This document shows positions 7,956 through 16,203 of a DNA stretch of 64,000 nt, piece after piece. Under the pieces are notes generated by a model. The model was not told the DNA's origin and did no database searches. It worked only from the letters and a program-made list of their open reading frames with translations. The stretch lies in NCBI RefSeq assembly GCF_030128825.1, contig NZ_CP119127.1:3224001-3288000 (forward strand), given 5' to 3'. The DNA is from Sphingobium sp. WTD-1. Lineage in GTDB: Bacteria; Pseudomonadota; Alphaproteobacteria; Sphingomonadales; Sphingomonadaceae. Position 1 is the first letter of the stretch. Each line of letters begins with the position of its first letter. Both the position numbers and the translations under genes were made by a program.

Positions 7956-10079
7956 ATGATCCGCACTTCGGCCTGGCTCTTGGTGAGCCTCAGCATTGCC
8001 GCACTGTCCACCACCGCCGAGGCGCAGACCGCCCCCAAACCACCCGTCGCGGCCAGGAAGCCGCATGAGGTGAAGGCGCCCTTCGGCGCGACGCGGCAGG
8101 ATCCCTATTATTGGCTGCGCGACGACAGCCGTAAGAACCCCGAGATGCTCGCCTATCTGGCGGCCGAAAATGCCTATGCCGACGCGCTGCTCGCGCCGAC
8201 CAAGCCGTTGCAGGACAAGCTCTACACGGAGATCACTGGCCGCATAAAGCAGGACGACAGCAGCGTCCCCTATCGCAAGAAGGGCTACTGGTACTACAGT
8301 CGCTTCGAGACCGGCGGCGACTATCCGATCGTCGCCCGGCGCAAGGGCAGTATGGATGCGCCCGAGCAGATATTGCTCGACCAGCCCAGGATGGGCGCGG
8401 GCAAGGGCTATTTTGCGATCAGCGGCCGCGAAGTCAGTCCCGACGACAGGTTGCTCGCCTATGCCGAGGATCTGGTCGGCCGCCGCCAATATGTAATCCG
8501 CGTCAAGACGATTGCCGACGGCAAACTGCTGGCTGACGAAATCCCCAATGCCGAACCCGATTTCGCCTGGGCCGACGACAGCAAGACGATCTTCTATGTC
8601 GAGAAGGATCCCACCACCCTGCTCGGCAAGCGGGTGAAGGCGCATGTGCTGGGCACGCCCGTCAGCGCTGATCGGTTGGTCTATGAGGAGAAGGACGATA
8701 CCTTCTACATGGGCCTGAAGAAGACGACGTCGGACAAATATATCTGTATCGTGCTGCAATCGACGGTCAGCAATGAGGAACGCTGCGCGCCGTCCGCCAA
8801 TCCGGCCAGTTTCACGCCGCTCGCCCCACGCGAACGGGACTTTCTCTACAGCAGCGACAATGTCGGCGGGCAATGGACCATCCGCACCAACTGGCAGGCG
8901 CCCAATTACCGGCTGATGACCATATCGGACGCCGATGCCGCCAAGGGCCGCGCGGCCTGGACGGACATCGTGCCGACCAGCGCCAGCGTCTTCATCGAGA
9001 ATTTCCAGCCCTTCGACAGTTTCCTCGCCATCGAGGAACGCTCCGAAGGGAATAAGCGCCTGCGCCTGCTGACCAAGGCCGGCAAGAGCAGCTTCGTCAA
9101 TGCCGATGAACCAGCCTATGCCATGGCGCTCGACGTAAACGCCGAAAGCGGCACGCCCTGGGTCCGCTACACCTATGACAGCCTGCGCACGCCCGAAACC
9201 ACCTATGAGGTGAATGTCGAGACGGGCGAGCGGAAGGTGCTGAAGGTCCAGGAAGTGAAGGGCTATGACCCCACCAAATATGTGACCGAGCGCGTCTGGG
9301 CGACCGCGCGCGATGGCACGAAGGTGCCGGTCTCGCTCATCTACGCCAAGACCTTCAAGAAGGACAGCGGCGCCCCGCTCTACCAATATGCCTATGGCAG
9401 CTATGGCTATTCGACCGACCCGGCCTTCACGCCGCTGCTGCCCAGCCTGCTCGATCGCGGCGTCGTATATGCCATCGCCCATATTCGCGGCGGCCAGGAA
9501 ATGGGCCGCAAATGGTATGATGACGGTCATCTCAAGAACAAGATGAACAGTTTCACCGACTTCATCGACGTGACCCGCGCGCTGGTGGATCAGGGTTATG
9601 CGAAAAAGGGCCGGGTTGCCGCGATGGGCGGCAGCGCTGGCGGCCTGCTGATGGGCGCGGTCGCGAACATGGCGCCGCAGGATTACAAACTCATCATCGC
9701 ACAGGTTCCGTTTGTCGACGTCGTGACCACCATGCTCGACCCGACCATTCCGCTCACCACCGGCGAATATGACGAATGGGGCAATCCCGAGCAGAAACAA
9801 TGGTATGATGTGATGCTGGCCTATTCGCCCTATGATCATGTCGAGGCGAAGGCCTATCCCAGCCTGTTCGTCGGCACCGGCCTGTGGGACAGCCAGGTCC
9901 AATATTATGAGCCGACCAAATGGGTGGCCAAGCTGCGCGCGACCAAGACCGACAGCAACCCGCTCGTCTTCCGCATCAATATGGAGGCCGGCCATGGCGG
10001 CAAGTCAGGCCGCTTCCGCCGCTATCGCGATCAGGCCGAATATAGCGCCTTCGCGCTGGAGCGACTGGGGGTGAAGTAA
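7956..10079 (+). CDS. Secreted oligopeptidase B-type S9 serine peptidase
   Basis: A 707-residue prolyl-oligopeptidase-family enzyme. A signal peptide (ending near AEAQT) exports it to the periplasm. A seven-bladed propeller domain starts at HEVKAPFGATRQDPYYWLRDD, and the C-terminal alpha/beta-hydrolase domain carries the triad Ser560 (GGSAGG), Asp645 (LWDSQVQYYEP) and His680 (EAGHGG). The DDSRKNPE and RGGQEMGRKWYDDGH segments point to the oligopeptidase B/protease II branch, which cleaves small peptides after basic residues. E. coli PtrB is cytosolic, so the signal peptide is a lineage difference shared by many gammaproteobacterial and sphingomonad homologues. GGGAGGG precedes the ATG. It is a single-gene unit closed by a palindromic repeat region. 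Confidence 0.92.
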   Translation: MIRTSAWLLVSLSIAALSTTAEAQTAPKPPVAARKPHEVKAPFGATRQDPYYWLRDDSRKNPEMLAYLAAENAYADALLAPTKPLQDKLYTEITGRIKQDDSSVPYRKKGYWYYSRFETGGDYPIVARRKGSMDAPEQILLDQPRMGAGKGYFAISGREVSPDDRLLAYAEDLVGRRQYVIRVKTIADGKLLADEIPNAEPDFAWADDSKTIFYVEKDPTTLLGKRVKAHVLGTPVSADRLVYEEKDDTFYMGLKKTTSDKYICIVLQSTVSNEERCAPSANPASFTPLAPRERDFLYSSDNVGGQWTIRTNWQAPNYRLMTISDADAAKGRAAWTDIVPTSASVFIENFQPFDSFLAIEERSEGNKRLRLLTKAGKSSFVNADEPAYAMALDVNAESGTPWVRYTYDSLRTPETTYEVNVETGERKVLKVQEVKGYDPTKYVTERVWATARDGTKVPVSLIYAKTFKKDSGAPLYQYAYGSYGYSTDPAFTPLLPSLLDRGVVYAIAHIRGGQEMGRKWYDDGHLKNKMNSFTDFIDVTRALVDQGYAKKGRVAAMGGSAGGLLMGAVANMAPQDYKLIIAQVPFVDVVTTMLDPTIPLTTGEYDEWGNPEQKQWYDVMLAYSPYDHVEAKAYPSLFVGTGLWDSQVQYYEPTKWVAKLRATKTDSNPLVFRINMEAGHGGKSGRFRRYRDQAEYSAFALERLGVK

Positions 10080-10083
10080 CCAC

Positions 10084-10200
10084 TCTCCACCCCTCCCTTC
10101 CAGGGAGGGGTCGGGGGTGGGTCTGCCGCGTAGCGGCAGTAGAAGGCTCGCTTCGCTCGCTACCCACCCCTTAATCCCCTCCCTAAAAGGGAGGGGAAAT
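10084..10200. repeat. Palindromic intergenic repeat (CCCTCCC family)
   Basis: A compound dyad. CCCCTCCCTTCCAGGGAGGGG at the left and CCCCTCCCTAAAAGGGAGGGG at the right are each self-complementary. GGGGGTGGGT and ACCCACCCC pair across the middle. Inner TGCCGCGTAGCGGCA and GGCTCGCTTCGCTCGC form further hairpins. The layout is that of REP/BIME-type elements and it lies between convergent genes. Confidence 0.75.
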
Positions 10201-10205
10201 AATGT

Positions 10206-11732
10206 TCAGTAGCTGCGGCCCACCAACACGCGCTCCACGGCCGCGCCGCCAGTGAAAATGCAATTGCCATCCGCCGCTTCCGCGTCGGTCGGCACGTTGC
10301 GCAGGGTGAGCTTCTCGCCCTTCAGCCACTGCACCACCTTCTCCAGTTCCGCGCCGGTCGGCTTGGCCCATTGGACCAGCGCCCAACCGGGCTTCTTGCT
10401 GGCGTTGAAATAGGCCTTGAGCGCGTCGAGATCGGTGATCGACTTGTCGATATTGCCATCAAGCCGCGCCTTGGCATCGGCGAACAGCGACGCCTGGATA
10501 TCCTCCAGCATCGCGGTTGCGCCGGCGACGAAATCGCCCTTGGCGACGATCTGGCTGTCGAGCTTGCCATCTTCCCGATAGAGGCGGTCGCGGCGGATGA
10601 CCGAAACATTGCCACCGGCAACGTCGCGGCCGCCCACTTCGATCACGATCGGCGCGCCCTTCTTGACCCAGCCCCAGCGCTTGGTCGCGGCCTTGGACGG
10701 GCGCTTGTCGAGCAGCGCGCGGACCGGCTCGCGGAACACGTCCAGGCCATTGAGCTGGTTCACCAGGTCGGTGCAATAATCGACGATTGCGGCGTCTTCC
10801 TGGGTATCGCGCAACATCGGCACGACCACAATCTGATAGGGCGCGACACGCGGCGGCACGCGCAGGCCGTCATCGTCGCCATGGACCATGATCAGGCCGC
10901 CGATCATCCGGGTCGACATGCCCCAGCTGGTGGTCTGCGCGAGTTCCTGCTGCCCTTCGGCATTCTGGAACTTGATATTCTGCGCCTGGCTGAAGGTCGT
11001 GCCCAGGAAGTGCGAGGTGCCGGCCTGCAGCGCTTTGCCGTCCTGCATCATCGCCTCGATCGAATAGGTCGCGACGGCGCCGGGGAAACGCTCATTCTCC
11101 GGCTTCTCGCCCGCCACCACCGGCAGGCCGACACATTCCTCGGCGAAGCTCCGATAGACTTCGAGCATCTTCATCGTCTCTTCCATCGCCTCATCGACGG
11201 TGGCGTGCGCGGTATGACCTTCCTGCCACAGAAATTCGCTGGTGCGCAGGAACATGCGGGTGCGCATTTCCCAGCGGACGACGTTCGCCCACTGGTTGAT
11301 CAGCACCGGCAGATCGCGCCAGCTCTGGACCCAGCGGCTGAAGGCGGCACCGATCACGGTTTCCGACGTCGGGCGCACGACCAGCGGCTCTTCCAGCTTC
11401 GCTTCAGGATCGGGCACCATCTTGCCGTCCTTCTGGATCAGGCGATGATGGGTGACGACCGCCATTTCCTTGGCGAAGCCGTCGACATGCTCGGCTTCCT
11501 TCTCGAAATAGGAGAGCGGAATGAACAGCGGGAAATAGCAATTTTCGTGGCCGGTCTGCTTGATCCGCGCATCGAGCAGGGTCTGGATGCGTTCCCAGAT
11601 GCCATAGCCCCAGGGACGGATCACCATGCAGCCGCGCACGCCGCTTTCCTCGGCCATGTCGGCTTCGGTGATGACGGCCTGATACCAGGCAGCGAAATCC
11701 TGTTCGCGGGTAACGTTAAGGGCGTGTTTCAC
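10206..11732 (-). CDS. proS: Prolyl-tRNA synthetase, archaeal/eukaryotic type
   Basis: A 508-residue class II synthetase that charges tRNA-Pro. The class II motifs fit the archaeal/eukaryotic ProRS branch, not the usual bacterial one: GCMVIRPWGYGIWERIQ, TGHENCYFPLFIP, VRPTSET, FLRTSEFLWQEGHTAHAT. The C-terminal extension ends in Tyr (VGRSY), the residue that folds back toward the active site in that branch. There is no editing insertion between motifs 2 and 3. The GTG at 11732 (MKHALNVTREQDF) is chosen because homologous N-termini begin there and AGGCGA precedes it; an upstream GTG at 11786 would add 18 unconserved residues. Confidence 0.93.
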   Translation of the reverse strand: MKHALNVTREQDFAAWYQAVITEADMAEESGVRGCMVIRPWGYGIWERIQTLLDARIKQTGHENCYFPLFIPLSYFEKEAEHVDGFAKEMAVVTHHRLIQKDGKMVPDPEAKLEEPLVVRPTSETVIGAAFSRWVQSWRDLPVLINQWANVVRWEMRTRMFLRTSEFLWQEGHTAHATVDEAMEETMKMLEVYRSFAEECVGLPVVAGEKPENERFPGAVATYSIEAMMQDGKALQAGTSHFLGTTFSQAQNIKFQNAEGQQELAQTTSWGMSTRMIGGLIMVHGDDDGLRVPPRVAPYQIVVVPMLRDTQEDAAIVDYCTDLVNQLNGLDVFREPVRALLDKRPSKAATKRWGWVKKGAPIVIEVGGRDVAGGNVSVIRRDRLYREDGKLDSQIVAKGDFVAGATAMLEDIQASLFADAKARLDGNIDKSITDLDALKAYFNASKKPGWALVQWAKPTGAELEKVVQWLKGEKLTLRNVPTDAEAADGNCIFTGGAAVERVLVGRSY

Positions 11733-11821
11733 GGGGTCTGTCGCCTGTCTAAAAGTGGATGGGGCGCCATAGGCCAGACCCGCCACCCCTGTCGACCCCC
11801 AAGCATCACGCCGGGCGGGGT

Positions 11822-12166
11822 TCAGCCGGCGTCGGCGCCCAGTCGCTCCAGCCAGGCCCTGGCCTGCTTGGGCTCGCCCACCGCGTCGGCGGCTGGCTTG
11901 CCCCGCGCGGCCATGAAGGCAGGATGGAGATCGAACGGCTCCAGCCCCAGCGTGTAGCGCATCGCGTCGATCTCTTGTGTCAGCTCGTCGAGCTGTGCCA
12001 GCACCGGCGCGGTCTTCGCGCGGGCGCTGCGATCCTGCTGATGGTCGAATAGGCCCCAGCGCCCGCCAGCGGTCACGCGCAGCGCCGCAATCAGCGCCGC
12101 GCGATATTCCTCTTCCAGCTCCGCCCGGCGGATATCCAGGCGCTCGAGTCTATCCGCCTTGGCCAT
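11822..12166 (-). CDS. Conserved hypothetical protein downstream of phaR
   Basis: A 114-residue soluble protein with no signal peptide or membrane segment. The N-terminal half is a charged helical hairpin (ADRLERLDIRRAELEEEYRAAL), with a second predicted helix from AKTAPVLAQLDELTQEIDAMR and a short C-terminal part ending WLERLGADAG. It starts 6 bases after the phaR stop, with no separate promoter, so it is the second gene of the phaR unit and probably translationally coupled. No known family is recognised. The tight link to phaR suggests a role in granule-associated or PHA-related regulation, but that is inference only. Confidence 0.65.
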   Translation of the reverse strand: MAKADRLERLDIRRAELEEEYRAALIAALRVTAGGRWGLFDHQQDRSARAKTAPVLAQLDELTQEIDAMRYTLGLEPFDLHPAFMAARGKPAADAVGEPKQARAWLERLGADAG

Positions 12167-12172
12167 GTTGGA

Positions 12173-12751
12173 TCAGCTCAGCTTGTCGATCTTCGCATTG
12201 AGCGCAGCCAGCTGCGCCTTCAGCACGGCGATCTCGTCATCCTTGCTTTCTTCGGTCGCGGCCGGGGTCGGGCTGGGCGTGGCGCCCGGCATGCCCGGAA
12301 CGCCATTGCCGAACGCGCTCGCCGCGGCCTCGAACATCTGCATGTTGCGCTTGGCGATCTCGGCCAGCGGACCGCCACCAAATGCGCCCTTCATGGCTTC
12401 CTGGAACTGCTGCTGGTTCTTACGGAAGGCATCCATCGACGCTTCAAGATATTGCGGCACCATCGACTGCATGGAATCGCCATACATCGATATCAGCTGG
12501 CGCAGGAAGTTGACCGGCAGCATGTTCTTGCCGCGCTGCTCTTCTTCCATGATGATCTGGGTCAGGACATTATGCGTGATGTCTTCACCGGACTTGGCAT
12601 CGACCACAACGAACTCGCGTCCCTCGCGGGTCATCTGCGACAAAAGGTCCAGCGTGATGTAACTTGAAGTTTCGGTGTTATAAAGCCGCCTGTTAGCGTA
12701 CTTCTTGATAATCACCGGTTCGGATTCATTAGCAGCCTTCGATTTGGCCAT
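12173..12751 (-). CDS. phaR: Polyhydroxyalkanoate synthesis repressor PhaR
   Basis: A 192-residue DNA- and granule-binding regulator. The PHB/PHA accumulation regulator DNA-binding domain is at residues 12-75 (VIIKKYANRRLYNTETSSYI, then VVDAKSGEDITHNVLTQII). The following PHB-accumulation regulatory domain includes EEEQRGKNMLPVNFLRQLIS and a hydrophobic amphipathic region. A coiled-coil C-terminus (DDEIAVLKAQLAALNAKIDKL) probably mediates oligomerisation. PhaR proteins repress phasin and sometimes phaR itself, and are released when they bind nascent PHA. It is divergent from the PhaC-like hydrolase gene, and the two start codons overlap. Confidence 0.95.
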   Translation of the reverse strand: MAKSKAANESEPVIIKKYANRRLYNTETSSYITLDLLSQMTREGREFVVVDAKSGEDITHNVLTQIIMEEEQRGKNMLPVNFLRQLISMYGDSMQSMVPQYLEASMDAFRKNQQQFQEAMKGAFGGGPLAEIAKRNMQMFEAAASAFGNGVPGMPGATPSPTPAATEESKDDEIAVLKAQLAALNAKIDKLS

Positions 12752-13850
12752 GCCTGTCTCTCCCTCACCTGCTCATGTCGCATTAGCACAGAGCGATGCC
12801 GCGCCGCAACATGGCCCGCGTCCTTTACCCCTTTTTCTCAATATTTTATGGCGCGAAACGGAGGGCGATCCTGATTTGCGTCGCCGCGCCTTCATCGGCC
12901 TGCGCCGATATCAGGAGGCCCGGCGTCCCCCGCCACCTCCCCCCGCCCCCGTTGCGGCTACCGCAGGCCATGCTCGATTGCTGCGGTATGGATCAGATTT
13001 GACACAGCAAAGCGATCGGGTGCCGATCGTCTTCATCCCTTCGCTCATCAACCCGCCCCAGGTTCTGGACCTATCGGAAAGACAATCCATGTTGCGCCAT
13101 ATGGCTGCAGCAGGCCATGATATTCATCTGGTCGATTGGGGCACGCCGACCGCCGCCGACCGCCTCCTCGACCTCGACGCGCATATCACCGAACGGTTGA
13201 TCCCGATGATCGCTGCACTGCCGCGCCCGCCGATCCTGGTCGGCTATTGCCTGGGCGGCACGCTGGCGATCGCGGCCGCCGCATTGCATCGGATAGCGGC
13301 TCTCGCGACGATTGCCGCCCCCTGGAACTTTGCCGGCTTTCCGGCCACCGACCTCAACGGGATCGCCGCTCTGTGGCGGGACGCCAAAGCCGTCTGCGAT
13401 CGCCTGGGCTATGTCCCGATGGAAGCATTGCAATCCGGCTTCTGGGCGCTGGACCCGCAGCGTACCGTTTTGAAATATGCCGCCTTCGCTGACATGACCC
13501 CGGACTCCGATGAGGAGCATGCCTTTCTCGCGGTCGAGGATTGGGCCAATGAAGGTGCGCCACTCACCTTTGCCGCGGGCCAGCAATTGTTCGAAACACT
13601 CTATGCCGCAAATGCGAGCGGCCGAAACGAATGGCGCATCGGCGGAACCGTTATCACCCCTGACGCGATCCGCTGCCCGGCCCTGTCGATCGCGTCGGCC
13701 ACTGACCGAATCGTGCCCGCTTCGGCAGCGCCGCCCTTTACGGAAAGCAGGACATTGCACCTGGGGCATGTCGGCATGATATTGAGCCAGCGGGCGCCCG
13801 AACTCCTGTGGCATCCGCTGTCCCTTTGGCTTTCGCAGCATGGCGGATGA
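12750..13850 (+). CDS. PHA-synthase-like alpha/beta hydrolase (Cys nucleophile)
   Basis: A 366-residue alpha/beta-hydrolase. The nucleophile elbow is GYCLGG with Cys167, as in PHA synthases rather than lipases; Asp319 (TDRIVP) and His340 (LGHVGM) complete a PhaC-like triad. The segment [17 protein letters not shown] matches the PhaC oxyanion-loop region. At 366 residues it is close to class III PhaC and shorter than class I enzymes. There is no PhaE partner. The start is uncertain: ATG 12750 lies within the phaR start region and lacks a ribosome-binding site, but no later ATG precedes conserved sequence. The pairing with phaR and phaA supports a PHA role as synthase or depolymerase-like enzyme. 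Confidence 0.78.
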   Translation: MPVSPSPAHVALAQSDAAPQHGPRPLPLFLNILWRETEGDPDLRRRAFIGLRRYQEARRPPPPPPAPVAATAGHARLLRYGSDLTQQSDRVPIVFIPSLINPPQVLDLSERQSMLRHMAAAGHDIHLVDWGTPTAADRLLDLDAHITERLIPMIAALPRPPILVGYCLGGTLAIAAAALHRIAALATIAAPWNFAGFPATDLNGIAALWRDAKAVCDRLGYVPMEALQSGFWALDPQRTVLKYAAFADMTPDSDEEHAFLAVEDWANEGAPLTFAAGQQLFETLYAANASGRNEWRIGGTVITPDAIRCPALSIASATDRIVPASAAPPFTESRTLHLGHVGMILSQRAPELLWHPLSLWLSQHGG

Positions 13851-13900
13851 TGTTATGTGCGCCTGCGAAAACAACATTACCACTAGTGAGGATCAAGGCT

Positions 13901-15073
13901 TTGTCAGACATCGTCATTACCGCCGCCAAGCGCACGCCTGTGGGCAGCTTCCTGGGGGCGTTCGGATCGACCCCGGCGCATGAACTGGGCCGTCAGGCCA
14001 TTCTCGCCGCGATCGCGCAGGCGGCGATCGCGCCCGAAGAAGTGGACGAAGTGATCCTCGGCCAGGTGCTGTCCGCCGGCCAGGGCCAGAACCCGGCCCG
14101 CCAGGCCGCCGTCAATGCCGGCATCCCGGTCGAGCGCACCGCGATCGGCCTCAATCAGCTGTGCGGATCGGGTCTGCGCGCGGTCGCGCTCGCGGCCCAG
14201 GCGATCAAGGCCGGTGACGCCCGCATCATGGTGGCCGGCGGTCAGGAAAGCATGTCGCTGGCTCCCCATGCCCAGATGCTGCGCGGCGGCACGAAGATGG
14301 GTCCGGTCAGCCTGGTCGACACGATGATCCATGACGGCCTGACCGACGCCTTCAACAATTATCATATGGGCATCACCGCCGAAAATCTGGCGGAGAAATA
14401 TCAGATCAGCCGCGACGCGCAGGATGCCTTTGCCGTAGCCAGCCAGAACAAGGCGGAAGCCGCGCGCGCGTCGGGCCGCTTCGCCGATGAAATCCTGCCC
14501 GTGACGATCAAGGGCCGGAAGGGCGACACCATCGTCGATGCCGACGAATATATCCGCGCCGGTGCCACGATCGAAGCGATGCAGGGCCTGCGCCCCGCCT
14601 TCAAGAAGGACGGCACCGTCACCGCCGGCAATGCCAGCGGCATCAATGACGGCGCGGCCGCACTGGTGCTGATGAGCGCCGACGACGCCGCCAAGCGTGG
14701 CTCGACCATCCTGGGTCGCATCGCCGGTTTCGCGACCTGTGGCGTCGATCCGTCGATCATGGGCATCGGCCCGGCCCCGGCAAGCCGCAAGGCGCTGGAA
14801 AAGGCGGGCTGGTCGGTCGCCGACCTCGATCTGATTGAAGCGAACGAAGCCTTTGCCGCACAGGCGCTGTCGGTCGGCCAGGAGCTGGGCTGGGATCCGG
14901 AAAAGGTGAACGTCAATGGCGGCGCGATCGCCATCGGCCACCCCATCGGTGCATCGGGCGCGCGCGTGCTGACCACCCTGCTGTATGAAATGGCAAAGCG
15001 CGATGCGAAGAAGGGGCTTGCCACCCTGTGCATCGGCGGCGGCATGGGCGTTGCCATGTGCATCGAACGCTGA
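13901..15073 (+). CDS. phaA: Acetyl-CoA acetyltransferase (thiolase)
   Basis: A 390-residue biosynthetic/degradative thiolase condensing two acetyl-CoA to acetoacetyl-CoA. The acyl-accepting Cys88 lies in [12 protein letters not shown]. The C-terminal motifs [15 protein letters not shown] (His) and [13 protein letters not shown] (second Cys) are intact. The start is TTG at 13901 ([15 protein letters not shown]), preceded by GAGGAT; the frame is open further upstream but the family starts here. It lies 50 bases after the PhaC-like gene and ends at a strong bidirectional terminator. No phaB reductase is present, so it may equally serve ketone or butyrate metabolism; the symbol reflects the phaR context. 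Confidence 0.93.
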   Translation: MSDIVITAAKRTPVGSFLGAFGSTPAHELGRQAILAAIAQAAIAPEEVDEVILGQVLSAGQGQNPARQAAVNAGIPVERTAIGLNQLCGSGLRAVALAAQAIKAGDARIMVAGGQESMSLAPHAQMLRGGTKMGPVSLVDTMIHDGLTDAFNNYHMGITAENLAEKYQISRDAQDAFAVASQNKAEAARASGRFADEILPVTIKGRKGDTIVDADEYIRAGATIEAMQGLRPAFKKDGTVTAGNASGINDGAAALVLMSADDAAKRGSTILGRIAGFATCGVDPSIMGIGPAPASRKALEKAGWSVADLDLIEANEAFAAQALSVGQELGWDPEKVNVNGGAIAIGHPIGASGARVLTTLLYEMAKRDAKKGLATLCIGGGMGVAMCIER

Positions 15074-15093
15074 GCTCCAAGCCGAATATCTAG

Positions 15094-15127
15094 AAAAGGG
15101 CGCCGGTCTCGCGATCGGCGCCCTTTT
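15094..15127. terminator. Bidirectional intrinsic terminator
   Basis: AAAAGGGCGCCG (15094-15105) and CGGCGCCCTTTT (15116-15127) pair perfectly around a 10-base loop. A T-run on each strand fits a shared terminator for the convergent phaA and alr genes. Confidence 0.9.
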
Positions 15128-15132
15128 TCCTG

Positions 15133-16176
15133 TCAGGCCCAGATGCGGTCGAACCGTTTGCCAAGGCCCGTCAGCAACTCATATTGCGACAGGCCCGACG
15201 CCTGCGCCGCCTTCGGCAGATCATAGTCGATGGTCAGCCAGTCGCCCTCCGCGACATCCGGTCGTGCGCCGACATCGACCGCCAGCAAATCCATGGACAC
15301 CCGGCCCAGCACCGGCAGGCGCACGCCATCGACCAGCGCCGCGCCGCGCCCCGAAAAGCCGCGCAGATAGCCGTCGGCATAGCCGATGTTGAGGATCGCG
15401 ATCTCCATATCACGCTCCGCCCGATGAGTAGCGTTATAGCCGATCGTGTCGCCGGCGATCACCGCGCGACGCTGCAATATCTGGGCCTGTGGCTGCACGA
15501 CCGAGCGGAGATGCGGCACCGCATCGGGATGCGGCACGCCGCCATAAAGGGCGATACCCGGCCGGGCCAGGTCGAAACCATAGTCACTGCCCATGCAGAT
15601 ACCGGCACTGTTGGCAAGGCTGTAGCGCTGCGCGGGCACTGCGGCCCGGACATCCCGGAAGCGGGCCAATTGTGTCGGATTGAGATCGCTGTCCTCGTCG
15701 GCTGACGCGAGATGGCTGAGCAGCGTCACGATCTCCAGCCCCGAAACCAGTTCGCCGAGGTCGGCGCGCCAGTCGAGGCCAAGCCGGTTCATGCCGGTAT
15801 CGATCATCAGGTCGCAGACGCCGCCACCCGCAGCCTTCCAGCGCGCCACCTGCCCCGGTGTACAGAGCACCGGCCGCGCCCGCGAGGCCAGCGCCTGCGC
15901 CATATCCTCGTCGCGCACGCCGTGCAGGACGGCAAAGTTCACACCGTCCATCTGCGCTTCGAGCGCTGCCGCCTCGCCCCAGTTAGAGACGAAGAAATCG
16001 CGGCAGCCCGCGCTTTTCAGCCGCTGCATGACGCCGGCCGCGCCCAGGCCATAGCCATCGGCCTTGATCGCCGCGCCACAGGCCGGGGCGCCGCCCTGCC
16101 GCGCCAGCCAGCGCCAGTTGGAAAGCAGCGCATCGCCATCGAGGCGCAGGCGGAGCGGAGCGATATAGCCAGTCAT
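15133..16176 (-). CDS. alr: Alanine racemase
   Basis: A 347-residue fold-type III PLP enzyme interconverting L- and D-alanine for peptidoglycan. PLP-binding Lys38 lies in AAIKADGYGLGA. The catalytic Tyr of the second subunit is in DTIGYNATHRAERD, and the substrate-binding GYADGYLRGFSGRGA and VLGRVSMDLLAVDV segments follow. At 347 residues it is slightly shorter than E. coli Alr (359). It starts 27 bases downstream of the MFS gene on the same strand, so it could be read through from it. There is no dadA neighbour, so a biosynthetic rather than catabolic role is likely. Confidence 0.95.
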   Translation of the reverse strand: MTGYIAPLRLRLDGDALLSNWRWLARQGGAPACGAAIKADGYGLGAAGVMQRLKSAGCRDFFVSNWGEAAALEAQMDGVNFAVLHGVRDEDMAQALASRARPVLCTPGQVARWKAAGGGVCDLMIDTGMNRLGLDWRADLGELVSGLEIVTLLSHLASADEDSDLNPTQLARFRDVRAAVPAQRYSLANSAGICMGSDYGFDLARPGIALYGGVPHPDAVPHLRSVVQPQAQILQRRAVIAGDTIGYNATHRAERDMEIAILNIGYADGYLRGFSGRGAALVDGVRLPVLGRVSMDLLAVDVGARPDVAEGDWLTIDYDLPKAAQASGLSQYELLTGLGKRFDRIWA

Positions 16177-16203
16177 TGCCCGCAGCCGATAGCGCGCCGG
16201 GGC

